64,000 nucleotides of DNA, taken from NCBI GenBank assembly GCA_947500135.1, contig CANMQX010000005.1:372001-436000 (forward strand). Direction: 5' to 3'. The stretch comes from an uncultured Paracoccaceae bacterium (GTDB lineage: Bacteria; Pseudomonadota; Alphaproteobacteria; Rhodobacterales; Rhodobacteraceae). Positions 55,677 through 64,000 of the stretch are shown here, one piece after another. The notes beneath the pieces were generated by a model. That model was not told where the DNA came from. It saw only the letters and a program-made list of their open reading frames with translations, and made no database searches. Both the position numbers and the translations under genes were made by a program. Each line of letters starts with the position of its first letter. Position 1 is the first letter of the stretch.

Positions 55677-56522
55677 TCAGCGCCCCGGGATCAACCCGCG
55701 TTTTTCGCCTTTACCATCCCAGTTATCCAAAGCTTCCACCGCCTCCTCCGCCGTTTCGACAAAGCGGAACAGTTTCAGATCCTCGGCAGAGATTGTGCCC
55801 GCATCAGACAGCGCATTCCAATTGATGATTTTTTCCCAGAAGGATTGTCCAAATAGCAGGAATGGCACCTGCGCCATGCGCCCGGTCTGGATCAGCGTCA
55901 GCGCCTCGAACATCTCATCCAACGTCCCGAACCCGCCCGGAAACACGCAAACCGCCGAGGCACGCATCAGGAAATGCATCTTGCGGATCGCAAAATAGTG
56001 GAAATTGAAGCACAGATCAGGCGTCACATATTCATTTGGCGCCTGTTCATGAGGCAGCACAATGTTCAGCCCGATGGATTGCCCGCCCGCATCCAGCGCG
56101 CCGCGATTGCCCGCCTCCATCACACCCGGCCCGCCACCGGTGACGATCACATCCTCGGTTCCGCCGGATTTCAGCGACCGTTCCGTCATCATCTGAGAAA
56201 AGCGCCGCGCCTCATCATAGTATTTCGACAAATCCGCAAGCGTCTGTGTCCGCGCGCTGTCCTTGTTCGCCGGTGCCGGGATCCGCGCGCCCCCAAACAG
56301 CACGATGGTTGAATTGATCCCCGCTTCGTTCATCAGCATTTCAGGCTTCAGCAATTCCAGTTGTAACCGCACGGGCCGCAGCTCGGGGCGACACATGAAA
56401 TCCTCATCCGCAAAGGCAAGCGCATAAGATGGCGCCCGGGTCTGCGGCGTGTCGGGGATATGCGTCGCGGCCTCGCGGTCCTGATGGCTGTCGCGAAACG
56501 GATGATGTCGGTTGTCTTGCAT
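55677..56522 (-). CDS. LOG/TIGR00730-type Rossmann-fold protein
   Basis: IVLFGGARIP, VIVTGGGPGVMEAGNRGA, VFPGGFGTLDEMFEALTLIQTGR; start at MQDNRHHPF. Confidence 0.92.
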   Translation of the reverse strand: MQDNRHHPFRDSHQDREAATHIPDTPQTRAPSYALAFADEDFMCRPELRPVRLQLELLKPEMLMNEAGINSTIVLFGGARIPAPANKDSARTQTLADLSKYYDEARRFSQMMTERSLKSGGTEDVIVTGGGPGVMEAGNRGALDAGGQSIGLNIVLPHEQAPNEYVTPDLCFNFHYFAIRKMHFLMRASAVCVFPGGFGTLDEMFEALTLIQTGRMAQVPFLLFGQSFWEKIINWNALSDAGTISAEDLKLFRFVETAEEAVEALDNWDGKGEKRGLIPGR

Positions 56523-56656
56523 ACGGATATCCTGTGTTATTTGTTCCCAGCGTTGCCTGCGCGCGCGCCAGATGCAATTGAAATACGCCACAGCACGCCG
56601 TTGATTGATCAGGTGAGCCGGGCTAGATACCCCCAAATCATGGATGGGAGACCAAT

Positions 56657-57484
56657 ATGTCCAATGCTGCCCTAGAGACCGCCATCGAAGCCGCGTGGGA
56701 TGCCCGCGATACGATTACCCCCGCAACCACCGGCGAGACCCGCGAGGCGATTGAGGATACATTGAACGCCCTTGATGGTGGCAAGTTGCGCGTTGCTGAA
56801 AAGCGGGATGATGGATCTTGGCATGTGAACCAATGGGCCAAAAAGGCCGTGCTGTTGGGCTTTCGGATCAAGGATATGGAACAGCAGGATGGCGGCCCGC
56901 AGGCTGGCGGCTGGTGGGACAAGGTCGACAGCAAGTTCAAAGGCTGGGGCGACAACCAATGGAAGGCCGCCGGGTTCCGCGCTGTGCCCAACTGCGTGGT
57001 CCGCAAATCCGCCTTTATCGCGCCCGGTGTTGTGCTGATGCCATCTTTTGTGAACCTTGGTGTCTATGTGGATGAAGGCACGATGGTCGATACATGGGCC
57101 ACGGTCGGGTCCTGCGCGCAGATCGGCAAGAACGTGCATCTGTCCGGCGGTGTTGGTATCGGCGGCGTGTTGGAACCGATGCAGGCAGGCCCGACGATTA
57201 TCGAGGATAACTGCTTTATTGGCGCGCGGTCAGAAGTGGTTGAGGGCTGTATCGTTCGTGAAGGTTCCGTCCTTGGCATGGGCGTCTTCATCGGCCAGTC
57301 AACCAAGATCGTGGACCGCGAAACCGGTGAGGTCATGTATGGCGAAGTGCCGCCCTATTCGGTGGTGGTCGCAGGCTCCATGCCGTCAAAGAACAATGTC
57401 AGCCTTTACTGTGCCGTGATCGTGAAACGGGTGGACGAACGGACCCGTTCCAAGACTGGCATCAACGAATTGCTGCGCGACTAG
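56657..57484 (+). CDS. dapD: 2,3,4,5-tetrahydropyridine-2,6-dicarboxylate N-succinyltransferase
   Basis: [68 protein letters not shown]. Confidence 0.97.
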   Translation: MSNAALETAIEAAWDARDTITPATTGETREAIEDTLNALDGGKLRVAEKRDDGSWHVNQWAKKAVLLGFRIKDMEQQDGGPQAGGWWDKVDSKFKGWGDNQWKAAGFRAVPNCVVRKSAFIAPGVVLMPSFVNLGVYVDEGTMVDTWATVGSCAQIGKNVHLSGGVGIGGVLEPMQAGPTIIEDNCFIGARSEVVEGCIVREGSVLGMGVFIGQSTKIVDRETGEVMYGEVPPYSVVVAGSMPSKNNVSLYCAVIVKRVDERTRSKTGINELLRD

Positions 57485-57760
57485 GTGATCATCAGCCGGA
57501 CACTGGCGCGCAAGCGTATTGCGGCGGGCGAACGCCCGTCGTTCAAGGCAGCATGGCTGCCAGTGGCCGCTGACGTGCTGATCATCGCGCTGCTGCTTGC
57601 CGCCCTTTGGAACCCGGCACTGACCTTCATCTACCTGATGCAGCTTTCATTGTTCTGGCTGGTGCTGTTTCTGATGGCCGTGATCTATGCCCCGTTGCAA
57701 ATCGTGATTATCGTCTCGACAATCTGGGCAGTTCGATCCCGTTGGGAAGATAGGGAATGA
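57485..57760 (+). CDS. Hypothetical membrane protein
   Basis: 91 aa, GTG start directly after dapD stop, two TM-like segments. Confidence 0.6.
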   Translation: MIISRTLARKRIAAGERPSFKAAWLPVAADVLIIALLLAALWNPALTFIYLMQLSLFWLVLFLMAVIYAPLQIVIIVSTIWAVRSRWEDRE

Positions 57761-58101
57761 CGCAGGCAATGGCAGAAAAGAAATCCAGGCAAAAAGTCTA
57801 TACCCTGCTGGTTGAGGTTGGCCGAAACAAAGGTGACGGGCTGCCTGAAGGGGCCACAGGCGGCGCGCTGATGTGCTATGCCAGTGGCGTGGACGAGGCG
57901 GAAGCCGTACGCGAAACGGTCGCCATCCTCAAACAGGCTGATCTGGCGCCGCTGGATGTGTCAGGTTACGGCACGTTGGATGAACGGCTTGCTGAAGGGC
58001 ATGACATCTCGGACGATGAAAAGACGCTGATGCAGCGGGCGCTTGATGAAAACAGCGTAATTGTTGCCCAGATGACCCCGTTTTTTGATGAAAAAGACTG
58101 A
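57757..58101 (+). CDS. Conserved-looking hypothetical protein
   Basis: 114 aa, ATGA overlap with upstream gene. Confidence 0.65.
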   Translation: MTQAMAEKKSRQKVYTLLVEVGRNKGDGLPEGATGGALMCYASGVDEAEAVRETVAILKQADLAPLDVSGYGTLDERLAEGHDISDDEKTLMQRALDENSVIVAQMTPFFDEKD

Positions 58102-58118
58102 AATTTCACGCGACCTGC

Positions 58119-58161
58119 AAAATTCTTCCAAGGATTTTGGTCAGAAATTTGGAAATTTCTG
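58119..58161. repeat. Imperfect palindrome AAAATTCTTCCAAGGATTTT plus perfect hairpin CAGAAATTT-GG-AAATTTCTG
   Basis: Read directly; the first element is a diverged form of the 20-bp palindrome at 59951-59970. Confidence 0.6.
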
Positions 58162-58188
58162 GCGTATCGCGCGCGGGACCGTTTCGCT

Positions 58189-58710
58189 ATGAACATTACG
58201 CTTTCATTTGCGGCAGACATCCCCGACCCAGACGCATTTGAAGCGCTGCTTTGCCAGTATTACACGATTATGGCGGACAAATTGACTGAAATCGGTGGCC
58301 CCCAGCTGTCACCAAAAGGATTGGCCGCCGAAACCATGGCCCATGCAGATGAACTGCTCCCGCCTCGAAACAGATTGTTATTAGCCACAGCCGAGGATGG
58401 CACACTAATGGGCTGCGGTATGATCCGTATGGTTCGCAATGATGCCGCAGAGTTGAAGCGCATGTTTGTTAAGCCTGAAGCGCAGGGTTTGGGGCTTGGC
58501 CGCCAGCTGTTTGAGACGCGCATGGCAGAGGCCCGCCAGATGGGTTGCAAGGTGCTTTACGCCGATACGATCAAGGGTAACACACCGATGCTGACGATGT
58601 ATGAGCGTTACGGTTTCAAGCGCATTCCGCGCTATGCAGAGAATTTCAATGATCCCGCGCTGGACCCATATTTGGTTTATCTGGAACATCACGTGCCGCA
58701 GGCCAGCTGA
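58189..58710 (+). CDS. GNAT family N-acetyltransferase
   Basis: LKRMFVKPEAQGLGLGRQLFETRMAEARQMGCKVLYADTIKGNTPMLTMYERYGFKRI. Confidence 0.92.
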   Translation: MNITLSFAADIPDPDAFEALLCQYYTIMADKLTEIGGPQLSPKGLAAETMAHADELLPPRNRLLLATAEDGTLMGCGMIRMVRNDAAELKRMFVKPEAQGLGLGRQLFETRMAEARQMGCKVLYADTIKGNTPMLTMYERYGFKRIPRYAENFNDPALDPYLVYLEHHVPQAS

Positions 58711-58764
58711 CAGATTTGCATCCACGCCCCCATCCGGGTAGCCACGCCCTGAAAGGAGCCTTTC

Positions 58765-59910
58765 ATGACACCTGTTGATCCCGTCGCCCTGACTGCTGAT
58801 CTGGTGCGTTGCCCGTCCGTGACACCGGCCGAAGGGGGCGCGCTTGTGCTTTTGGAAAAACTGCTGTCGGACGGCGGTTTTGATTGCACACGTGTTGATC
58901 GCGGGGGTGTTCCGAACTTATATGCCCGTTGGGGGCGCAAGGGGGCCAACCGCACCTTTGGGTTCAACGGTCACACCGATGTCGTTCCGGTGGGCAATGA
59001 AAGTGACTGGTCGGTCTTTCCTTTCGGGGCAGCGATCAAAGACGGCTATCTTTATGGTCGCGGGTCCACCGATATGAAATCTGGCGTTGCGGCCTTTGCT
59101 GCCGCCGCAATTGATTTTGTGACCGAAACACCCCCTGATGGGGCGGTCGTGCTGGCGATTACTGGTGATGAGGAAGGCGAAGCATTGCATGGTACAACCG
59201 CGCTGCTGGACTGGATGCAAGCGCAGGGCGAGGCGATGAGCGTTTGCCTGGTCGGGGAGCCGACCTGCCCCGATGTCATGGGCGAGGCAATGAAAATCGG
59301 GCGGCGCGGGTCGCTGACCGCCTGGTTCACAGTGCGCGGGGTGCAAGGCCATTCCGCCTATCCGCACCGGGCGAAAAACCCGATCCCGGCCCTTGCGCGG
59401 CTTGTGGATCGGTTGTCGTCACATGTGCTGGACGAAGGGACGGCGCATTTTGATCCTTCAACCCTTGCAGTGGTAACCATCGATACCGGCAACCCGGCCA
59501 CCAATGTGATCCCGGCCCAATGCACCGCCGCAGTCAACGTCCGGTTTAACGACGCTCATTCCAGCCAGGCAATCGTTGATTGGATGGGCGAGGAGGCTGG
59601 TCACGTGACCGATGCATTTGACGTTGATGTTGATATCAAAGTGAAGGTTTCGGGCGAAAGCTTTCTGACTCCGCCGGGTGATTTGTCCGATTTGGTATCT
59701 GCTGCTGTGGCCGCCGAAACCAGTGTAACACCCGTGATGTCCACCTCTGGCGGTACGTCTGATGCCCGTTTTGTGAAGGATCATTGCCCGGTGGTTGAAT
59801 TCGGCCTTGTTGGCAAGACGATGCATCAGGTGGATGAATGTGTGTCGGTTGAACAGATTGGTCAGCTCAAGGCAATCTACAAGCGTATTCTCACTGATTA
59901 TTTCGCCTGA
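58765..59910 (+). CDS. dapE: Succinyl-diaminopimelate desuccinylase
   Basis: [80 protein letters not shown]. Confidence 0.95.
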   Translation: MTPVDPVALTADLVRCPSVTPAEGGALVLLEKLLSDGGFDCTRVDRGGVPNLYARWGRKGANRTFGFNGHTDVVPVGNESDWSVFPFGAAIKDGYLYGRGSTDMKSGVAAFAAAAIDFVTETPPDGAVVLAITGDEEGEALHGTTALLDWMQAQGEAMSVCLVGEPTCPDVMGEAMKIGRRGSLTAWFTVRGVQGHSAYPHRAKNPIPALARLVDRLSSHVLDEGTAHFDPSTLAVVTIDTGNPATNVIPAQCTAAVNVRFNDAHSSQAIVDWMGEEAGHVTDAFDVDVDIKVKVSGESFLTPPGDLSDLVSAAVAAETSVTPVMSTSGGTSDARFVKDHCPVVEFGLVGKTMHQVDECVSVEQIGQLKAIYKRILTDYFA

Positions 59911-59924
59911 CCATTGCGGCGCAC

Positions 59925-59994
59925 CCAGACTTTTTTGAAAAAGTCTGGACAAAATCCTTGCAAGGATTTTTCTCAATTCCTGTACCAGGAATTG
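59925..59994. repeat. Three consecutive perfect hairpins/palindromes between dapE and rnr
   Basis: CCAGACTTTTT-tg-AAAAAGTCTGG; AAAATCCTTGCAAGGATTTT; CAATTCCTG-TAC-CAGGAATTG. Confidence 0.8.
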
Positions 59995-60025
59995 GCTGGC
60001 CCGACAGGGCGTGCTAGGCGGGGGC

Positions 60026-62281
60026 ATGAACAGTATTCCTTCCAAGTCTGACATCCTGTCATGGATATCCGACAACCCCACCAAAACGGCCAAACGTGAC
60101 ATCGCCAAAGCCTTTGGCATCAAAGGTGCCGCACGGATCGACCTCAAGCGTCTACTGAAGGAGCTGCAGGACGAGGGCAAGCTCGCCAAGCGTCGCAACA
60201 GCTACCGCGATGCCGAAGAATTGCCCCCCGTGGCAGTGCTGGAAATCACGGGGGCTGATGCAGATGGCGATCTGTTTGCGCGCCCGCTGGAATGGAAGGG
60301 CAAAGGGCCTGTGCCCGTCATCCTGATGATGCTGCGATCCTCGGACCCGGCTTTGGGTGCGGGCGACCGGATCCTTGGCCGTCTGACGGTGGATGCCACC
60401 GAAACCCACAGCCACACCGCCCGCATGATCCGCCGGATTGGCACAAATCCGCAGCGTATCCTGGGCGTGTTTCGCGCCGGGTCCGACGGTGGACGCGTCT
60501 TGCCCATCGACAAAGGCAGCGACCGGCAATGGACGGTCGCTGCCGGTGCGACGGGTGGTGCGAAGGATGGCGAGTTGGTTGAGGCTGAACAATCTGGCCC
60601 CAAAAGCCGCCTTGGCCTGCCCAAGGCGCGCATTGTTGCCCGGCTTGGTGACCCGTCAGAGCCGCGCGCGGTGTCCCTTATTGCGATCCACCAGCACGGC
60701 ATCCCTGACCACTTCCCCGATCCGGTGATTGCAGAGGCCGATGCAGCCAAACCGGCAGAGCTGGCCGGGCGCACCGATTTGCGCGACATGCCCCTGATCA
60801 CCATCGATCCCTGGGATGCCCGTGATCATGACGACGCCTGCTATGTCGAAGCTGACCCAAACCCCAAGAACAAGGATGGGTTCATCATCTGGGTCGCCAT
60901 TGCCGATGTGGCCCATTACGTCACGCCCAATTCGGAGCTCGACCGCGAAGCGCGCAAGCGTGGCAATTCCACCTATTTCCCGGATCGGGTTGTCCCGATG
61001 CTGCCGGACAGGCTGTCCGGCGATCTGTGTTCTTTGCATGAAGGGGTCGAACGGGCCTGTATCGCTGTGTCGATGCGCATTGACGTCCAAGGCAATAAGA
61101 TCGACCACAGCTTTCACCGTGGCCTGATGAAATCAGCAGCCTCGCTGAATTATGAAGAGGTGCAAGCGGCAGTTGAAGGGCAACCAAATGATAAGGTTGC
61201 GCCGATGATGGATGACATCATCACCCCGCTTTATGCCGCCTTCGCTGCGCTGATGAAGGCGCGTGCCCGTCGTGAACCGTTGGAGTTGGACCTGCCAGAG
61301 CGGCAGATCGTTCTGGATGATGATGGCAAGGTCAAATCCGTCAATCAAAAGGAACGGCTGGATGCCCACCGCCTGATCGAGGAATTCATGGTTCTGGCCA
61401 ATGTGGCGGCTGCCGAAACCCTGATCGGTCGCAAATCCCCCTTGCTGTTTCGCGTGCATGAGGAACCAAGCCCCGAAAAACTGGAAGCCCTGCGCGAGGT
61501 TGCACAAGCCTCTGGCCTTGTTCTGGCAAAGGGGCAGGTCCTGAAAACGGCCCATCTGAACCGGCTGTTGACCGGGGCCGCAGACACCGAAAACGACGAA
61601 TTGATCAACATGGCCACGTTGCGATCCATGACGCAGGCCTATTACAGCCCCGACAATTTCGGCCATTTCGGGCTGGCCTTACGGGCTTACGCGCATTTCA
61701 CCTCGCCCATCCGTCGCTATGCCGACCTGATCGTGCATCGGGCGCTGATCGCGGCACATAGCTGGGGGGATGATGGGCTTAGCCCTTGGGATGTCGAACA
61801 TCTTGCCGCGACTGGCAAACAGATCAGCGATACGGAACGTCGATCAATGATGGCCGAACGTGACACGACAGACCGTTATCTGGCGGCTTTCCTTTCCGAC
61901 AGGGTTGGGACGGAACGGGGCGGCCGGATCAGCGGGATCGCGAAATTCGGTGTTTTTGTGCGCTTGGATGAAACCGGCGCAGACGGGATGATTCCCATCC
62001 GAACGCTGGGGCGCGAATATTTCCATTATGACGCTGACAGCCAGACCCTGATGGGGTCGGATACGGGCACCATCATCGGGCTGGGCCAACGGGTCACCGT
62101 CAAACTGGTTGAGGCTGCACCGGTGACGGGCGGTTTGATCGTGGAATTGCTGACATTGGATGAGCGTGTGATGCCGCGCGGCCCCAACCGTGGGCGTGGC
62201 AAACCGCCACGCCGCAAGATGGGATCAGCCCGGAAAAAGGCTGCCAAGACCGCGCGCAAGGTCAAACGGACGCGCAAGTAA
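60026..62281 (+). CDS. rnr: Ribonuclease R
   Basis: LITIDPWDARDHDDACYVE RNB motif, PMLPDRLSGDLCSL, HFTSPIRRYADLIVHRAL, S1 domain, basic C-terminal tail. Confidence 0.95.
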   Translation: MNSIPSKSDILSWISDNPTKTAKRDIAKAFGIKGAARIDLKRLLKELQDEGKLAKRRNSYRDAEELPPVAVLEITGADADGDLFARPLEWKGKGPVPVILMMLRSSDPALGAGDRILGRLTVDATETHSHTARMIRRIGTNPQRILGVFRAGSDGGRVLPIDKGSDRQWTVAAGATGGAKDGELVEAEQSGPKSRLGLPKARIVARLGDPSEPRAVSLIAIHQHGIPDHFPDPVIAEADAAKPAELAGRTDLRDMPLITIDPWDARDHDDACYVEADPNPKNKDGFIIWVAIADVAHYVTPNSELDREARKRGNSTYFPDRVVPMLPDRLSGDLCSLHEGVERACIAVSMRIDVQGNKIDHSFHRGLMKSAASLNYEEVQAAVEGQPNDKVAPMMDDIITPLYAAFAALMKARARREPLELDLPERQIVLDDDGKVKSVNQKERLDAHRLIEEFMVLANVAAAETLIGRKSPLLFRVHEEPSPEKLEALREVAQASGLVLAKGQVLKTAHLNRLLTGAADTENDELINMATLRSMTQAYYSPDNFGHFGLALRAYAHFTSPIRRYADLIVHRALIAAHSWGDDGLSPWDVEHLAATGKQISDTERRSMMAERDTTDRYLAAFLSDRVGTERGGRISGIAKFGVFVRLDETGADGMIPIRTLGREYFHYDADSQTLMGSDTGTIIGLGQRVTVKLVEAAPVTGGLIVELLTLDERVMPRGPNRGRGKPPRRKMGSARKKAAKTARKVKRTRK

Positions 62282-62473
62282 CGCTGCGCGGCCCTTGTCG
62301 CGTGATCCGCAACAATGCTGTCCCGTTATAAAAATTGTCATTTTATTAGGTGTTTAGGGCGTATTTACATGCCCAATGGCCGCAAACTTTGTCCAATTCA
62401 GTGCGAAGCGTGACACGGTTTAGCCGCAAAGCGGGGGAATATTGCCGATAGACGACCTGTGAAAGAGACCGCC

Positions 62474-62707
62474 ATGAACGCCCATGTTGATTTCGACCGC
62501 CACGAGCGCAAAGCGACCCTAAAGATGGTGGCGCAGCGTATCGTGCAGACGCAGACCAATACATCCTGGCTGGATGCGGTTGGTGGTTGCGATGATTGCA
62601 GCACCGTACCGTTTGATGTCGTCGCCGCAGGCCGGACCCGCACATTGGGGCTGGATGGTGACCAGCTTGTGATGCGTGACACCAGTTTCGGATCGATCTT
62701 GGATTGA
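62474..62707 (+). CDS. Small hypothetical protein
   Basis: 77 aa from ATG 62474 (MNAHVDFDRHERKATLK...); no family recognised. Confidence 0.5.
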   Translation: MNAHVDFDRHERKATLKMVAQRIVQTQTNTSWLDAVGGCDDCSTVPFDVVAAGRTRTLGLDGDQLVMRDTSFGSILD

Positions 62708-62725
62708 TTCTGGCCCGGCGAGAGA

Positions 62726-62754
62726 GCCCGTCCCGGGCTTGACCCGGGACCTCA
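62726..62754. repeat. REP-like palindromic element, copy 2
   Basis: GCCCGTCCCGGGCTTGACCCGGGACCTCA; exact reverse complement of 681-709. Confidence 0.75.
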
Positions 62755-62774
62755 ACGTCAGACCCGGCCTGCAA

Positions 62775-63179
62775 TCACCGTTTCAGATGATATGTCAGTG
62801 CGTGAAACACCAACAGGCGCAGCCTGTCCGGCACAATTTCTGACTGCGCATTGAAAATCACAGCACGATTGCCTTCGACCTTGTCGCAGCCCGGGAATGT
62901 TGCGGCATAAGTGCTGATGATATCCGTCGCACAATGGGCAAAGATGCCGCAGCCACCCTGTTTGGCCAACCCAATGCGCAAGGTCGATCCCGATTTGGTA
63001 TCAGGCGTCAGATAAGATGGCTGGCCCCAGCGCAGCGCCTCTTCCACCCGACCAACGGCTGGCGTTTCTGCTGCAACGCTAAAGATCAGCCCGCGCAACT
63101 GCATGGCAATCGCGCGCATGTCCGGCGGAAAGCCGTCATAAACGGCCTTTACAGCCGATTTTTCGAACGGGTGGGTCAC
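62775..63179 (-). CDS. DUF1801-like domain protein
   Basis: AVYDGFPPDMRAIAMQLRGLIFSVAAETPAVGRVEEALRWGQPSYLT. Confidence 0.8.
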   Translation of the reverse strand: MTHPFEKSAVKAVYDGFPPDMRAIAMQLRGLIFSVAAETPAVGRVEEALRWGQPSYLTPDTKSGSTLRIGLAKQGGCGIFAHCATDIISTYAATFPGCDKVEGNRAVIFNAQSEIVPDRLRLLVFHALTYHLKR

Positions 63180-63865
63180 GCGGCCATCCTATCTGCAACA
63201 CGACCTGCATATTCGGTCAAGACGTGATCATTGGCCACCCTTTCGCTAAGGCCAGTGGGCAGCGGACTTGCCGTGATTGCGCCCAACATCGCAGCGGCGC
63301 TGTAATCGGGCAGGCTGATCTGATCACCCATCAAGAATGGGGCATTGGCCAGTCGGGTTGCAATCGCCTGCAAATCAGGCTCGATCCGGCCTAAACGTTC
63401 TTTCGGGCTGAACCGCCCAAGACCTTGCGCCATCAGCCCTCGCAATGTCGCCTTGCGGATTGCACCGGTGACGGGACGCCGCAACAATGCGGGGACAGCC
63501 GCAAAATACTCTTCCCGGATGATCGGCCATATCTTTTCATTCCCCCAGCGATCCAGCACGACATGAAAATACATGTGCTCTTCCACCATGCGAATGAATG
63601 CATGACCAGTGGTCCGATCTGTTACTGACCCCCAGAAATCCGCACCCTGCCGTTCCAGATAGGCCTGAATATTGTGGCTATCCCCAATCACCCCTTCCGA
63701 TGTGCGAATGGCAGGCAGTTTGGCCTGTGGAAATTTGCGGGGATCATTGCAATCCTCGCGCTGCCAATCTGCGCCTGCGGCCTGCAAAAGCCACATGGCC
63801 TTGACGCAAAACGGGCTAAAGCTGGGTTGGCCAAAACCTTCTTGATAGGTGACGAGTGTGATCAT
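63176..63865 (-). CDS. Glutathione S-transferase family protein
   Basis: FSPFCVKAMWLLQAAG, PQAKLPAIRTSEGVIGDSHNIQAYLE; ATGA overlap with the DUF1801 gene. Confidence 0.9.
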   Translation of the reverse strand: MITLVTYQEGFGQPSFSPFCVKAMWLLQAAGADWQREDCNDPRKFPQAKLPAIRTSEGVIGDSHNIQAYLERQGADFWGSVTDRTTGHAFIRMVEEHMYFHVVLDRWGNEKIWPIIREEYFAAVPALLRRPVTGAIRKATLRGLMAQGLGRFSPKERLGRIEPDLQAIATRLANAPFLMGDQISLPDYSAAAMLGAITASPLPTGLSERVANDHVLTEYAGRVADRMAA

Positions 63866-63943
63866 TGTTCGGGTCTCCTGTTTGTTGCCCCCTTATGCAG
63901 GAAGGTACTGACAGTTTTTGGCAGCAATGCTAAACACCTCGTC

Positions 63944-64000
63944 ATGTCACGCACCGCCCGTCTGTTTCAACTGATGCAGTCCTTGCGCCGCCATGCGCCG
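63944..64000 (+). CDS. YafY/WYL-type HTH regulator, 3' truncated by window edge
   Basis: MSRTARLFQLMQSLRRHAP; typical N-terminus of YafY-like HTH proteins. Confidence 0.6.
   Translation, partial: MSRTARLFQLMQSLRRHAP

Noticed and set aside
1-64000. Search for tRNA, rRNA, integrase, transposase or phage genes
   Set aside because: None recognised by eye; a tRNAscan-SE/Infernal run would be needed to exclude small RNA genes.

Overview
The window is chromosomal DNA from a high-GC alphaproteobacterium. Gene content and neighbourhoods suggest Rhodobacterales/Roseobacter-like (inference). Coding density is high. I recognised no rRNA, tRNA, CRISPR array, transposase, integrase or phage gene. Main blocks: (1) 3' part of a glycerol-type ABC transporter (glpT-glpP-glpQ-DUF2160); (2) BlaI/BlaR1-like pair; (3) pxpBCA 5-oxoprolinase plus ureidoglycine aminohydrolase-like cupin; (4) accessory islet of uncharacterised genes (7.7-10.7 kb), then gamma-glutamyltransferase and a small TraB/Tiki/ChaN-like protein; (5) thiolase; (6) iron block (14.4-24.5 kb): Fe3+ ABC permease and binding protein, unlisted small hemP, Cys-rich protein, two imelysins, diheme DUF1111 protein, DUF1513 protein, Dps, with exact TGA-N9-TCA and TTTAGAA-N3-TTCTAAA operator-like motifs; (7) methylated-amine module (XRE-cupin, GFA, two DMGDH-GcvT paralogues, PNPOx-like, homocysteine S-methyltransferase-like); (8) ctpA-envC-gpmI-rlmH-rsfS housekeeping block; (9) exported metacaspase-like protein with a C-terminal CxxCH motif, divergent from a YceI-OmpA fusion; (10) xthA, methyltransferase, asparaginase, ialB-like, rlmN; (11) LacI-controlled sugar ABC operon with paired operator-like sites; (12) dapD/dapE/rnr block with a cluster of perfect hairpins; (13) DUF1801, GST and the start of a YafY/WYL-type regulator. 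Function calls come from reading motifs and architecture; no database search was run.
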